From an uncultured Eubacteriales bacterium (lineage in GTDB: Bacteria > Bacillota > Clostridia > Christensenellales > Aristaeellaceae): a stretch of DNA of 47,191 nucleotides. Below are positions 28,536 to 36,804 of the stretch, in pieces (the first letter of the stretch is position 1; each line of letters starts with the position of its first letter). The notes beneath the pieces are model-generated. The model saw only the letters and a program-made list of their open reading frames with translations, did no database searches and had not been told where the DNA came from. A program made the translations under genes and the position numbers. The stretch spans positions 1 through 47,191 of the forward strand of contig CADASK010000016.1 of assembly GCA_902790495.1 (NCBI GenBank), given 5' to 3'.

Positions 28536-28672
28536 GGTTCCGCGCCTGCGGGCGCGGGCAGGGGGCTTTGCGATCGGTCCGGGGCTGCCACCCGCTCTCC
28601 GCTGAAAACGCCATAACATGGCGTTTTCCGGGCGCTCCGAGCCCCCTGCACCCCTTCGCGCCTTCGCGCGCC
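28536..28672 (-). repeat. Dual-hairpin element, copy 9, interrupted by a second palindrome
   Basis: Read on the minus strand, hairpin A arms are GCAGGGGGC and GCCCCCTGC. About 65 bp are inserted between the left arm and the GATCGCAAA loop. The insert contains an 11-bp inverted repeat (28604-28614 and 28618-28628, GAAAACGCCAT with 3-bp centre). Copy 10 has nearly the same insert at the same place. The element lies between ruvC and ruvA in operon sense. Confidence 0.85.
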
Positions 28673-28697
28673 TGCTACTTTGTTTGGGTGGCCTTTG

Positions 28698-29192
28698 TTA
28701 CTGCATCCGGAACTGCTCTTTGGCGACGCCGGCCTGGCAGTGGGTGATGGCGCAGGCGATGGCGTCGGCGGCGTCGTCGGGCTTGGGGATGGTGTCCAGG
28801 CCCATGAGCATCTTCACCATCTGCTGCACCTGCTTCTTGTCGGCGCGGCCGGAGCCGGTCACGGCCTGCTTGATCTGCATGGGTGTGTACTCGTAGAGGT
28901 TTTCGGTGTATTCGGTGGCGGCGATGATGGCCGCGCCGCGGGCAGCGCCCACCATCAGGGCGGTGGTCACGTTGTGCGCGAAGAACAGCTCCTCGAAGGC
29001 CACGTCGTCGGGCCTGTAGATATTCACCAGATCGCGCACGCCCAGATACAGGGAGCGCAGGCGGTGCTGCATGGGGGTGCCCGCGTAGGTCTCCACACAG
29101 CCGTAGTCGATCAGGCGCATCCTGCCGCCGGACGATTCCACCACGCCCCAGCCCATCAGCGCGTATCCGGGGTCGATGCCAAGCGTTATCAT
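28698..29192 (-). CDS. ruvC: Crossover junction endodeoxyribonuclease RuvC
   Basis: This 164-aa nuclease cuts Holliday junctions. Catalytic acids appear at D7 (LGIDPGYALMGWG), E67 (VAFEELFFAHN), D140 and D143 (PDDAADAIACAITH). GAGGT lies 7-8 nt before the ATG. Length is normal. It is the first of the ruvCAB genes and follows a BIG2-type exported protein by 37 bp. Confidence 0.97.
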   Translation of the reverse strand: MITLGIDPGYALMGWGVVESSGGRMRLIDYGCVETYAGTPMQHRLRSLYLGVRDLVNIYRPDDVAFEELFFAHNVTTALMVGAARGAAIIAATEYTENLYEYTPMQIKQAVTGSGRADKKQVQQMVKMLMGLDTIPKPDDAADAIACAITHCQAGVAKEQFRMQ

Positions 29193-29229
29193 GTCTTTAC
29201 CTCACAGGGGAAACAAAGTGCCGCGCCTG

Positions 29230-30426
29230 TCACGGGGCGATCATCTCGCCGACGCTGCCGGCGATGCGGTCGGCCACCATCCAGGGCAGATCGGTGTTCT
29301 CGTAGATGCCGCGGAGGGTGCCGTAGACGTTGATCACGTCGCCCTGGATGTACAGGGGCGTGTTGCTGTCGTCCACGATGGTGACCATCAGCGGGCGGGT
29401 GGCGGTGCCGCCCACGCCCACGCGGAAGGCCCAGCCGTCCTCGGTGCGCTCGACGCTGTTGATGAAGCCCTTCAGGCTGCCGACGGACTTGGTGTAGCGC
29501 TCGGGATTGCGCGCGACGTTCTCATAGTTGATGTAGGGATAGGCCGTGGTGTCGTAGCAGGCGGCGTGATCCACGCGGCACTTGACGCTCACGCTGCTGC
29601 CCGCACCGGAGAGATCGCGCACGGTGATGTCATAGTCCCCGGCGGTCAGAGGAATCAGGTGGAAGCGGATCTCGTGGGACGCCTCGTCGAACTCCGACCA
29701 GGAGGTGGCGCCCGCGCCGTTGCACACGATGGAGATATCGCGCTCGAAGTGCCGGCCGTAATAGTTGACGATGACGGGCGCGGGATTGCGCTCGGTCACG
29801 TTGACCATCGTCTGGGACATGGCGAGGGAGGGCACGGAGGCGGTGAAGCTGACCGAACGGCCGCTGCCGTCCATCAGCCGGGCGGTGATGGTGGCCGAGC
29901 CGGCCCCCACCGCGTAGAGCATGCCGTCCGGGTCGACCTCGATGGCGTCCTCGTTGGAGGAGGACCAGTCCAGGCCGATGTTCGCGGCCTCGGCCGGGCG
30001 GATCTCCACCCGGGCCTGCACCTCGTCGCCCTCGCGCAGGTCATAGTGCTTCTGAACGGCGGTGATGGATTCCACCGCGATCTCCACGGTGATATAGCAT
30101 TCGCTCTCCAGCTCGCGGCCGTCGGCCAGCTGGGCCGTCACCACGATGACGGTCTCGCCCGCGGCGACGCCCCGGACCACATTCTTGTTGACCTCGGCCA
30201 CCAGCGGGTTGGAGCTGGCCATGGCGATGGTGGCCTTGCCGCTGTAGCCGGTGACCTCCGCGGTCAGCTTCGCGGTCTCATTCGGGCCGAGCACGATCCA
30301 TTCCTCGCTGAGCTCGATCTTCGGGCTGTCCGCGCCCGCCGCGGCGAGCGTCAGCACACAGCAAAGCGCCAGCGCCAGCACGGCCAGCGCGCGGCAGAAC
30401 ATTCCTCTGCGTCCGATCCCCGGCAT
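29230..30426 (-). CDS. Exported protein with bacterial Ig-like (BIG2) domains
   Basis: This 398-aa protein has a signal peptide (CRALAVLALALCCVLTLAAAGA). Two BIG2-like modules follow (ETAKLTAEVTGYSGKATIAM with SNPLVAEV; WSSSNEDAIEVDPDGMLYAV with AGSATITARL). A C-terminal OB-like beta region (GSLKGFINSVERTEDGWAF; IQGDVINVYGTLRGIYEN) resembles a small extracytoplasmic nucleic-acid or ligand-binding fold (inference). AGGAGG precedes the ATG, and a near-consensus promoter lies 31 bp upstream. It is the first gene of a long minus-strand run that includes ruvCAB. Confidence 0.85.
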   Translation of the reverse strand: MPGIGRRGMFCRALAVLALALCCVLTLAAAGADSPKIELSEEWIVLGPNETAKLTAEVTGYSGKATIAMASSNPLVAEVNKNVVRGVAAGETVIVVTAQLADGRELESECYITVEIAVESITAVQKHYDLREGDEVQARVEIRPAEAANIGLDWSSSNEDAIEVDPDGMLYAVGAGSATITARLMDGSGRSVSFTASVPSLAMSQTMVNVTERNPAPVIVNYYGRHFERDISIVCNGAGATSWSEFDEASHEIRFHLIPLTAGDYDITVRDLSGAGSSVSVKCRVDHAACYDTTAYPYINYENVARNPERYTKSVGSLKGFINSVERTEDGWAFRVGVGGTATRPLMVTIVDDSNTPLYIQGDVINVYGTLRGIYENTDLPWMVADRIAGSVGEMIAP

Positions 30427-30456
30427 CGGAACACCTCCTCATGACTCATCCCGACC

Positions 30457-30485
30457 ATTATACCATGCGATGGAAGGGATTGCAA
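30457..30485 (-). promoter_or_regulatory. Promoter of the BIG2-ruvCAB-queA run
   Basis: TTGCAA (30485-30480), 17-bp spacer, TATAAT (30462-30457), reading leftwards. Confidence 0.85.
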
Positions 30486-30554
30486 ATAGTCCCCAAAGCT
30501 CCGCAGGCGGCTTTTCATCCCGTATCTGTCCGTTTTCCGACCGCTCGCGACCCC

Positions 30555-30583
30555 TTGCGCGGTGGAATGGCATGTGCTATGAT
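30555..30583 (+). promoter_or_regulatory. Promoter of the BMP-fusion gene
   Basis: TTGCGC (30555-30560), 17-bp spacer, TATGAT (30578-30583), divergent from the promoter at 30457-30485. Confidence 0.65.
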
Positions 30584-30614
30584 ACGGTCGGACTATGGAA
30601 GGAAGTGTTTCTGA

Positions 30615-32528
30615 TTGACCAATCGCAATCAGGTGCTTGAGTATTACATGGACGCCCTCAAGCGCGGCCAGCGCTACGACCGCGCTGGCGAGAAGAACAG
30701 CCTGAAGGTGCTCGAAGAGGTTTTCCCGGAGGCCAACCGGGCGGCGCAGATCGATCTGGGCGTCGTGGAGATACCGCTGGACCGCATCGTCGGCACCTAC
30801 GCGCGCGGGCGCAATGGCGCCTTTGCGGGCAATTTCATGCCCCTGCTTGGGCCGAACTCCGAGTTCGGGCAGAAGTGGGTGGCCCTGTGCATGGCGCACC
30901 TGGGGGATACCGGCATCACCGACCCGATCCTCTGCTTTGAATACATGGGCCTGTTCTATGTCCGCGAGGGCAACAAGCGCGTCAGCGTGATGAAGTACTT
31001 TGACGCGGCCACCATCTCCGGCCGCGTGACGCGGCTGATGCCGCCCCACAGCGACGATCCCGCCGTGCTGGCCAACGAGGAGTTCATCCGCTTCTACCAG
31101 CTCAGCGGCAGCTACGCCGCCCTGTTCCGCAAGCCCGGCTGCTACGAGCGGCTGCAGGCCGCCATGGGCTTCGCGCCCGACCACGCCTGGAGCAAGGAGG
31201 AGCGGTCGCACTTCGCGTCTGTGATCAGCCGCATGCAGGCCGTGTGCGACAGCGGCCTCATGCCCACGGTGGATGAGACCTCGGCCAGCGACGCCCTGCT
31301 GACCTACCTGGGCGTCTACCCCTACGCGGAGCTGGACGACGTGAGCGACGCGGAGCTGAAGAAGCGGCTGACCGCCCTGCTGCCCCAGCTGCGCTTCATC
31401 GCCCAGGACGAGCCGGTGGCCGTGTCCACGGAGCCGGAAATCCCCGAGCAGAACGTCATCAGCCGCATCATCTCGGGCATCGCCAAGAGCGTGCTGCAGG
31501 TGGCCTTCATCCACGCCGCCGATCCCAAGCGCAGCCGCTGGTCCCTGGGCCACGAGGAGGGCCGCCTCTACCTGGAGAAGGTCCTCGGCGACCAGGTGAA
31601 GACCACCTCCGCCGTCGCCGCGCCCGGCGAGGCCTACGAGGCCATGGAGCAGGCTGTGGCCGGCGGCGCCCAGGTGGTGTTCGTCACCGCCCCGACCCTG
31701 CTGGCCGAGGCGCGCAGGCTGGCCGCCGCCCATCCCGGCCTGAAGGTGCTGGTGTGCGCCCTCTCCGTGCCCTACGGCGGCATCCGTACTTATTACAGCC
31801 GCATCTACGAGGGCAAGTTCATCACCGGCGCCATCGCCGGGGCCCTGTCCCACGGCCATCCCATCGGCTATATCGCCCGCTACCCGATCCTGGGCACGCC
31901 GGCGTCCATCAACGCCTTCGCCCTGGGCGCGCGCATGACCGACCCCGAGGCGAAGATCATCCTCAAGTGGAGCTGCCTGCCCGGCCAGCCCGTGCAGGAG
32001 CTGCTGGACAGCCATGTCCGCGCCCTCTCCGGCCATGAGGCCGCTGTGGCCGAGGACATGCGCGACGGCCTGGACTGGTCCACCTGCCTCATCGACGAGG
32101 GCGGCGCGGTGCGTCCCCTGGCCTCCGTGTGTTGGGACTGGGGCCAGCAGTACGAGCAGCTGATCCGCTCCATCCGCTCCGGCGGCTGGGAGAGCGACGA
32201 TCCCGCCAACGAGAGCGCTGTGAGCTACTGGTGGGGCATGAGCAGTGGCGTGGTGGACGTGCGCCTGGCGGACACGGTGCCGGCCGGCGTGCGCAAGCTG
32301 GCGGAGATCCTCCAGCGCGACATCCGCATGAGCATCCTGAACCCCTTCGACCAGGTGATCACCGACCAGGAGGGCCGCATCCACAGCCCCGAGGATCACT
32401 GGATGAACCCCGAGGCGCTGATGCGCATGAGCTGGCTGTGCGACAATGTGGAGGGACGCATCCCCACGGTGGATGAGGTGCTGCCCAGGTCGCAGGAGAC
32501 CACGAGACTGTTGTCCCTGCAGCCCTGA
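30615..32528 (+). CDS. Cytosolic fusion: ParB/Srx-like N-domain with BMP-type ligand-binding C-domain
   Basis: This 637-aa protein starts at TTG with GGAAGGAAG upstream. It has no signal peptide. Residues about 45-135 resemble a ParB/sulfiredoxin-like fold: LDRIVGTYARGRNGAF, then YVREGNKRVSVMKYF. A helical linker runs to about 280. The C-terminal part from about 290 (LQVAFIHAADPKRSRWSLGHEEGR; ALSVPYGGIRTYYSRIYEGKFITGAIAGAL) is the basic-membrane-protein/PnrA substrate-binding fold, normally found outside the cell on nucleoside importers. Inside the cell it would sense a ligand, perhaps a nucleoside, and control the N-domain (inference). Similar proteins occur in Clostridia, without a known role to my knowledge. 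Confidence 0.8.
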   Translation: MTNRNQVLEYYMDALKRGQRYDRAGEKNSLKVLEEVFPEANRAAQIDLGVVEIPLDRIVGTYARGRNGAFAGNFMPLLGPNSEFGQKWVALCMAHLGDTGITDPILCFEYMGLFYVREGNKRVSVMKYFDAATISGRVTRLMPPHSDDPAVLANEEFIRFYQLSGSYAALFRKPGCYERLQAAMGFAPDHAWSKEERSHFASVISRMQAVCDSGLMPTVDETSASDALLTYLGVYPYAELDDVSDAELKKRLTALLPQLRFIAQDEPVAVSTEPEIPEQNVISRIISGIAKSVLQVAFIHAADPKRSRWSLGHEEGRLYLEKVLGDQVKTTSAVAAPGEAYEAMEQAVAGGAQVVFVTAPTLLAEARRLAAAHPGLKVLVCALSVPYGGIRTYYSRIYEGKFITGAIAGALSHGHPIGYIARYPILGTPASINAFALGARMTDPEAKIILKWSCLPGQPVQELLDSHVRALSGHEAAVAEDMRDGLDWSTCLIDEGGAVRPLASVCWDWGQQYEQLIRSIRSGGWESDDPANESAVSYWWGMSSGVVDVRLADTVPAGVRKLAEILQRDIRMSILNPFDQVITDQEGRIHSPEDHWMNPEALMRMSWLCDNVEGRIPTVDEVLPRSQETTRLLSLQP

Positions 32529-32534
32529 CGGGGA

Positions 32535-32652
32535 GTTCCGCGCCTGCGGGCGCGGGCAAAGGGCTTTGCGATCGGTCCGGGGCTGCCGCCCGCTCTCCGC
32601 TGAAAACGCCATAACATGGCGTTTTCCGGGCGCGCCCTTTGCAAACCTTCGC
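32535..32652 (-). repeat. Dual-hairpin element, copy 10, interrupted by the same second palindrome
   Basis: Read on the minus strand, hairpin A arms are GCAAAGGGC and GCCCTTTGC with about 60 bp inserted before GATCGCAAA. The inserted inverted repeat (32602-32612 and 32616-32626) is identical to that of copy 9. Confidence 0.85.
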
Positions 32653-32758
32653 CCCGCATGCCTATAAGTGACCATTGTTATTGAAGAATCGTATCAAAAC
32701 TGATCCGTATTTCTTGAGCGTTCAAAATAGAAAATGTTGCATGGAAAGGATCACCGCT

Positions 32759-33349
32759 ATGAAAATCCTGCTGATCTCGGATGTGGAATCGCCCGCGCTG
32801 TGGGATTACTACCAGCCCTCCCGCGTGGAGGGCGTGGATCTGATCCTTTCGTGCGGCGATCTGAAGCCGACGTACCTGGAGTTTCTGGTCACCATGACCG
32901 GCAAGCCCCTGCTCTACGTCCCCGGCAACCACGACGGCGTCTACGAGAAGCGCCCGCCGGAGGGCTGCGAGTGCGTCGACGGCCGCGTGATCACCATCGG
33001 CGGGCTGCGGATCCTGGGCTTCGGCGGCTGCATGCGCTACAATCCGGGCCCCTACCAGTACACCGAGGCGGAGATGAAGCGCCGCGTGTGGAAGACGGGC
33101 CTGGCGGTGCGCCGCGCGGGCGGCGTGGACATCTTGATGACCCACGCGCCGATGGCCGGCTGGAGCGACGCCCCGGACTACGCCCACCGCGGCTTTCAGA
33201 CCTTTGTCAATGTGGTGGAGCGCTGGCACCCGCGCTACTTCATCCACGGCCACGTGCACACCAACTACGGCACGAGCATCCCGCGGATCAGTCAAAAAGG
33301 CGCGACCACGGTGGTCAACGCCTTTGAACGGTATATCTTAGAGGTTTGA
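32759..33349 (+). CDS. Calcineurin-like metallophosphoesterase
   Basis: This 196-aa cytoplasmic protein starts at the ATG of MKILLISDVES, with AAAGGA about 10 nt before it. The metal-site motifs are in order: ISDVES, LSCGDLKP, VPGNHDG, MTHAPMAGW and FIHGHVHTNYG. The substrate is not predictable. It ends inside the last codons of the convergent HAD gene (12-bp overlap), with no terminator between them. Confidence 0.9.
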   Translation: MKILLISDVESPALWDYYQPSRVEGVDLILSCGDLKPTYLEFLVTMTGKPLLYVPGNHDGVYEKRPPEGCECVDGRVITIGGLRILGFGGCMRYNPGPYQYTEAEMKRRVWKTGLAVRRAGGVDILMTHAPMAGWSDAPDYAHRGFQTFVNVVERWHPRYFIHGHVHTNYGTSIPRISQKGATTVVNAFERYILEV

Positions 33350-34003
33350 GTCTTCCATCACATACGCCTCCAGCGCCTCGGGGGTGTCGAAGCACAGGGG
33401 ACAGTTGGCGCGCATGAAGGCGGCGATCTCCGGCACCGAGTGGGCCCAGAGGGCCGCGGCAAAGTCGACGCCGCGCCGCTGCGCCATGTCGTAGCCGGGC
33501 TTCAGGTCGTCCACCATCAGCAGGTCGCTGGGCTGCAAGCCGGTCTTCTCGAGAATCTGATCCAGCGGCCAGGGCTCGGGCTTGCGGTGCTCGCTGGGCT
33601 GCTCCCAGCCGTAGACCAGCAGGGGCTCGGGCAGGCCGTTCTCGCGGTAATCCCTGCGGATGTTCACATCCACCGAGTGGGAGACCACGCACACGACGCC
33701 GCCCGCCTCCGTGAAGCGGCGGATGAGTCGTGCCATGCCGGGAAAAACGGCGGGCACGATTTTTTTGACCCAGCCCTGCCAGATGGCGTACTCGCGGTCG
33801 AAGTCCTCCTTCGTGAAGCCCAGGGTTTCCGCGCAGTAGGCCTGGAAGCCGGGGTGAAAATTCAGGCGCAGGTAATCCTCCAGGGTGACGAAGACGCCGG
33901 GGCGCATCTGGCGCATCGCGTCCAGAAACGCGGGGTAGTGCACGTGGGCGGTGGAATCGGTGACGGTGTCGTCGTGGTCGAGCACAAGGCATTGATAGCG
34001 CAA
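33338..34003 (-). CDS. HAD-family hydrolase (phosphatase)
   Basis: This 221-aa protein starts at TTG, with AGAGGAAAG before it. HAD motif I is VLDHDDTVTDST (D9, D11), motif II is VVCVVSHS, motif III is the lysine in HRKPEPWP, and motif IV is LLMVDDLKPGYDMA. A helical cap lies between motifs I and II, as in phosphoglycolate phosphatase-like enzymes. The substrate is unknown. Confidence 0.9.
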   Translation of the reverse strand: MRYQCLVLDHDDTVTDSTAHVHYPAFLDAMRQMRPGVFVTLEDYLRLNFHPGFQAYCAETLGFTKEDFDREYAIWQGWVKKIVPAVFPGMARLIRRFTEAGGVVCVVSHSVDVNIRRDYRENGLPEPLLVYGWEQPSEHRKPEPWPLDQILEKTGLQPSDLLMVDDLKPGYDMAQRRGVDFAAALWAHSVPEIAAFMRANCPLCFDTPEALEAYVMEDSNL

Positions 34004-34084
34004 AGTCTTCTTTCCTCTCTGGGGTCGATGCTGTCCGAAGGAACTGCTTCAGCATAACATAAGGGCGCGGGATTTGCAAGGCGG

Positions 34085-34846
34085 TCACCGCGCCCATTGT
34101 CCATAGCACGCTCGCATCCATTCCCCCACGTCCATCTCCCACACCGCGTCCAGGTGCTCCGGGCGCATCACGTCCCCGATGGCCCCGCAGGCCACGGTCT
34201 GCCCGTGGCTGAGCAGCAGGGCGTGGGTGCCGAAGGCCCTGGCCAGGGTCAGGTCGTGCACCACGGTGATCACAGCGCGGCCCGGCTGTTGCCGCCAGCG
34301 GTCGATCAGCAGGAAGAGCTGCCGCAGCTGGCTCAGGTCCAGGTGGTTCCCCGGCTCGTCCAGCACAAGGATGCGCGGATCCAGGCACAGCGCCTGGGCC
34401 AGCAGCACCCGCTGCCGCTCGCCGCCGGAGAGGGTCGCGTAGGACTGGCCCGCCATGGCGGTCACGCCGGTGGCCTCCATCGCCCGGTCGACGGCGGTCT
34501 CGCCCTCCGGGTCGGTGTGCCGCAGGAAGCCGGCGCGGTGGGGATAGCGCCCCATGGCCACGATCTCCCGGGCCGTGAAGTCCGGCACGCCCTCTTGCCG
34601 CTGATCCATCACGCCGATCAGCCGCGCGCGCCTGGCCGGACGCATCGCCCGCAGGCTCTCGCCGTCCAGGGTGAGGGCGCCCTCGGATGGCACCGCGCCA
34701 CTGACGGCCTGCACGAGGGTGGACTTGCCCGCACCGTTGGGGCCGATGAGCATCCACCACTCGCCCTCGGCCACCGCGCAGCTGACGCCGCCCAGGATCT
34801 CCCGGCCGCCGAGGGTGACCCGGAGGTTTTCGACTGCAAGCCTCAT
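34085..34846 (-). CDS. Cobalamin/Fe-siderophore ABC importer, ATPase (BtuD/FecE-like)
   Basis: This 253-aa ATP-binding subunit overlaps the permease stop by ATGA. Walker A GPNGAGKSTL, Q-loop VMDQRQEGV, signature LSGGERQRVLLAQAL, Walker B ILVLDEPGNHLDL and switch histidine VVHDLTLA are present. Its class is that of iron-siderophore, heme and vitamin B12 importers. It probably works with the BtuF-like protein at 9437-10339, since no other binding protein of this class is in the window (inference). Confidence 0.92.
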   Translation of the reverse strand: MRLAVENLRVTLGGREILGGVSCAVAEGEWWMLIGPNGAGKSTLVQAVSGAVPSEGALTLDGESLRAMRPARRARLIGVMDQRQEGVPDFTAREIVAMGRYPHRAGFLRHTDPEGETAVDRAMEATGVTAMAGQSYATLSGGERQRVLLAQALCLDPRILVLDEPGNHLDLSQLRQLFLLIDRWRQQPGRAVITVVHDLTLARAFGTHALLLSHGQTVACGAIGDVMRPEHLDAVWEMDVGEWMRACYGQWAR

Positions 34847-35874
34847 GGGTGGCGCCTCCTTTTCCGGGAGCGGATGTAGATCATGAAGAACACGCCCGCG
34901 CCGATCAGCGAGGTGACCACGCCGATGGGCAGCTCCACCGGCGCGAGGGCCGTGCGCGCGGCCAGGTCGCACAGCAGCAGGAACACCGCTCCGCCGAAGA
35001 CGCTGTAGGGCAAGAGCCGCTTGTGGTTCGGCCCGGAGAGAAAGCGCACCATGTGGGGCGTCGCCAGACCCACAAAGCCGATGCCGCCGCCCACAGACAC
35101 GCATACGCCCACCAGGGCGGAGACCGTGATCATCACGGTCAGCTTCACCCGCCGCACGGGGATGCCCAGGTGCAGGGCGCGGGTCTCGCCCATGGTGAAG
35201 GCGTTGAGGGCTGTGGCCTGGCTCAGCAGCACGCCGCCGCCCAGCAGCAGGGCGGCCAGCAGGAGGCCAACGCTGGGGTAGCCCACGCCGGAGAGGGAGC
35301 CCATGGTCCAGAAGGTGATGGAGCGCAGCTTCTCGCCGGAGAAGGCGATGAGCAGGGACAGAAGCGAGGTCACCAGCATGGAGAAGACCACGCCGAAGAG
35401 GAGGATGGTCTGGGTGGAGAGGCCGCTGTCCAGGGCGTAGGAGAGGGAGAGGATGGCGACCAGGGCGGCGAAGGCGAAGACCATGGCCATCACCGCCGTG
35501 CCGGGGATCGGCAGACCGGGCAGGGTGAAGCCCGTGACGATGGCCACCGCCGCGCCGAGGGACGCGCCGGAGGAGACGCCCAGGGTGGAGCCGTCCGCCA
35601 GCGGATTGCGCAGCAGCCCCTGCATGGACGCGCCGCACAGGGACAGGGAGGCCCCGATGAGGGCCACCGCCAGCACCCGCGGCAGGCGCACCCGCAGCAG
35701 GATGGAGGCCGAGGCGCTCTCAAGGGTCTCGCCGCGCAGAGCCCCCAGGAGGATGCCGGAGGTTTCCCGCAGCGGCAGGGCCACGCTGCCCACGCACACG
35801 CAAACAAGCGTCACCGCCAGGGTGACGGCGAGGCAGAGCACGGCTTCCCACCAGTGGAAGCGTGTGGCGCGCAT
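34843..35874 (-). CDS. Cobalamin/Fe-siderophore ABC importer, permease (BtuC/FecCD family)
   Basis: This 343-aa permease has about ten membrane spans. It starts at the ATG 8 nt after AGGAGG; an in-frame GTG nine bases upstream is less likely. Family markers are VRLPRVLAVALIGASLSLCG, QGLLRNPLADGSTLGVSSGA, GFVGLATPHMVRFLSGPNHK and PIGVVTSLIGAGVFFMIYIR. No cobalamin riboswitch lies in its short leader, which instead holds an element of the second hairpin family. Confidence 0.92.
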   Translation of the reverse strand: MRATRFHWWEAVLCLAVTLAVTLVCVCVGSVALPLRETSGILLGALRGETLESASASILLRVRLPRVLAVALIGASLSLCGASMQGLLRNPLADGSTLGVSSGASLGAAVAIVTGFTLPGLPIPGTAVMAMVFAFAALVAILSLSYALDSGLSTQTILLFGVVFSMLVTSLLSLLIAFSGEKLRSITFWTMGSLSGVGYPSVGLLLAALLLGGGVLLSQATALNAFTMGETRALHLGIPVRRVKLTVMITVSALVGVCVSVGGGIGFVGLATPHMVRFLSGPNHKRLLPYSVFGGAVFLLLCDLAARTALAPVELPIGVVTSLIGAGVFFMIYIRSRKRRRHP

Positions 35875-35889
35875 GGGTGTCACCTCCTG

Positions 35890-35938
35890 CCCTCTCCGTC
35901 AGCGCTGCGCGCTGCCACCTCTCCCATAGGGAGAGGCA
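35890..35938 (+). repeat. Second two-hairpin element, copy b
   Basis: CAGCGC-TGC-GCGCTG (35900-35914) is followed by CCTCTCCC-ATA-GGGAGAGG (35918-35936). Compared with 20384-20417, the first stem differs at several positions on both arms while the TGC loop stays. It sits within 10 bp of the ribosome binding site of the btuC-like gene. Confidence 0.8.
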
Positions 35939-35983
35939 AGATATGATCCGCCAGCGCAGTGGATGAGAAGGCCTATCGTCTGA

Positions 35984-36018
35984 TCAGCCCCACCACGTCA
36001 TCCGTGTGGTGGGGCTGA
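35984..36018. other. 13-bp perfect hairpin after the exported-protein gene
   Basis: Arms 35984-35996 and 36006-36018 (TCAGCCCCACCAC and complement) flank a 9-nt loop, just after the minus-strand stop at 36025. There is no U-run on either strand, so it may be a weak or factor-assisted terminator or an end-protecting structure. Confidence 0.6.
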
Positions 36019-36024
36019 TGCGTA

Positions 36025-36801
36025 TCAGTAATCGTACACCGCAGAGTCCGGCTCCGGCGTCGGGGTCACGAAGATCTCCAGGTGCGGCTCCTCGCCCAGG
36101 GGCTGGTAGTAGCCGACCCAGTCCGGGTCGCTGTCGTCGTTGGTGGGGTTGCGGGTGATTTCCCCTGTGTCCGGCACGGGGGTCACCGTCAGACCGCCGC
36201 CGCCCTCGCTCTCCCGGGGGAAGATCAGCGTCAGGGTGATCCAGGGCATTGCGGGCTCGCTGTGGTAGGGGTTCGGGGCGTAGGCGTAGTAGGCGCGGAG
36301 GGTGTCGCCCTTCTCCTCCATCACCGGGTCGGAGAAGGAGTCCGTGCTGTTGGCCCGTACCCGCTTGAGGTAGGCGGTGGGGTCCTTCAGCGCCTCCTGC
36401 ATGGTGAGGCTCTCGCCCGCCGCGGCCTGGATGCAGGCGGCCGCCAGCACCGGGAAGGCCTCCAGCTCCGCCGTGTGCAGCTCCAGCTTGTCCAGGGAGC
36501 CGCTGGCCATGGTCAGGATCAGCTCGGTGGTCTCCGGGGCGTCCGCGTTGTCCGTCTCGGTGATGCCCAGGCTCGCGAAGGACGGATAGCACTCAAAGAT
36601 GGAGTTGATGCGCCGCGCCTTCTGGATGGTCAGCTGGGTGTTGACGCGGTCGATGTAGGCCTTCGCGGCCTCCTGTCCGGCGCTCAGCTCCCGGGGCCAG
36701 GGCAGCTCCGCCAGGGCGGAGGACTGAAAAACGCACAGCGCAAACAGGAGGGCTGTCAGGAGCCCTCCCGCATGCCGTGCCAAGCTCTTGCGCCGGCCCA
36801 T
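36025..36801 (-). CDS. Exported protein of unknown function
   Basis: This 258-aa protein has a signal peptide (LLTALLFALCVFQSSALA). The mature part is mixed helical (about 32-130), followed by a beta segment (TLRAYYAYAPNPYHSEP, WITLTLIFPRE) and a Pro/Thr/Asp-rich tail (TPVPDTGEITRNPTNDD). I do not recognise the family. It starts 3 bp after the stop of the cytidylate-kinase-like gene and has no strong ribosome binding site, so it is probably translated by coupling. Confidence 0.75.
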   Translation of the reverse strand: MGRRKSLARHAGGLLTALLFALCVFQSSALAELPWPRELSAGQEAAKAYIDRVNTQLTIQKARRINSIFECYPSFASLGITETDNADAPETTELILTMASGSLDKLELHTAELEAFPVLAAACIQAAAGESLTMQEALKDPTAYLKRVRANSTDSFSDPVMEEKGDTLRAYYAYAPNPYHSEPAMPWITLTLIFPRESEGGGGLTVTPVPDTGEITRNPTNDDSDPDWVGYYQPLGEEPHLEIFVTPTPEPDSAVYDY

Positions 36802-36804
36802 GGC

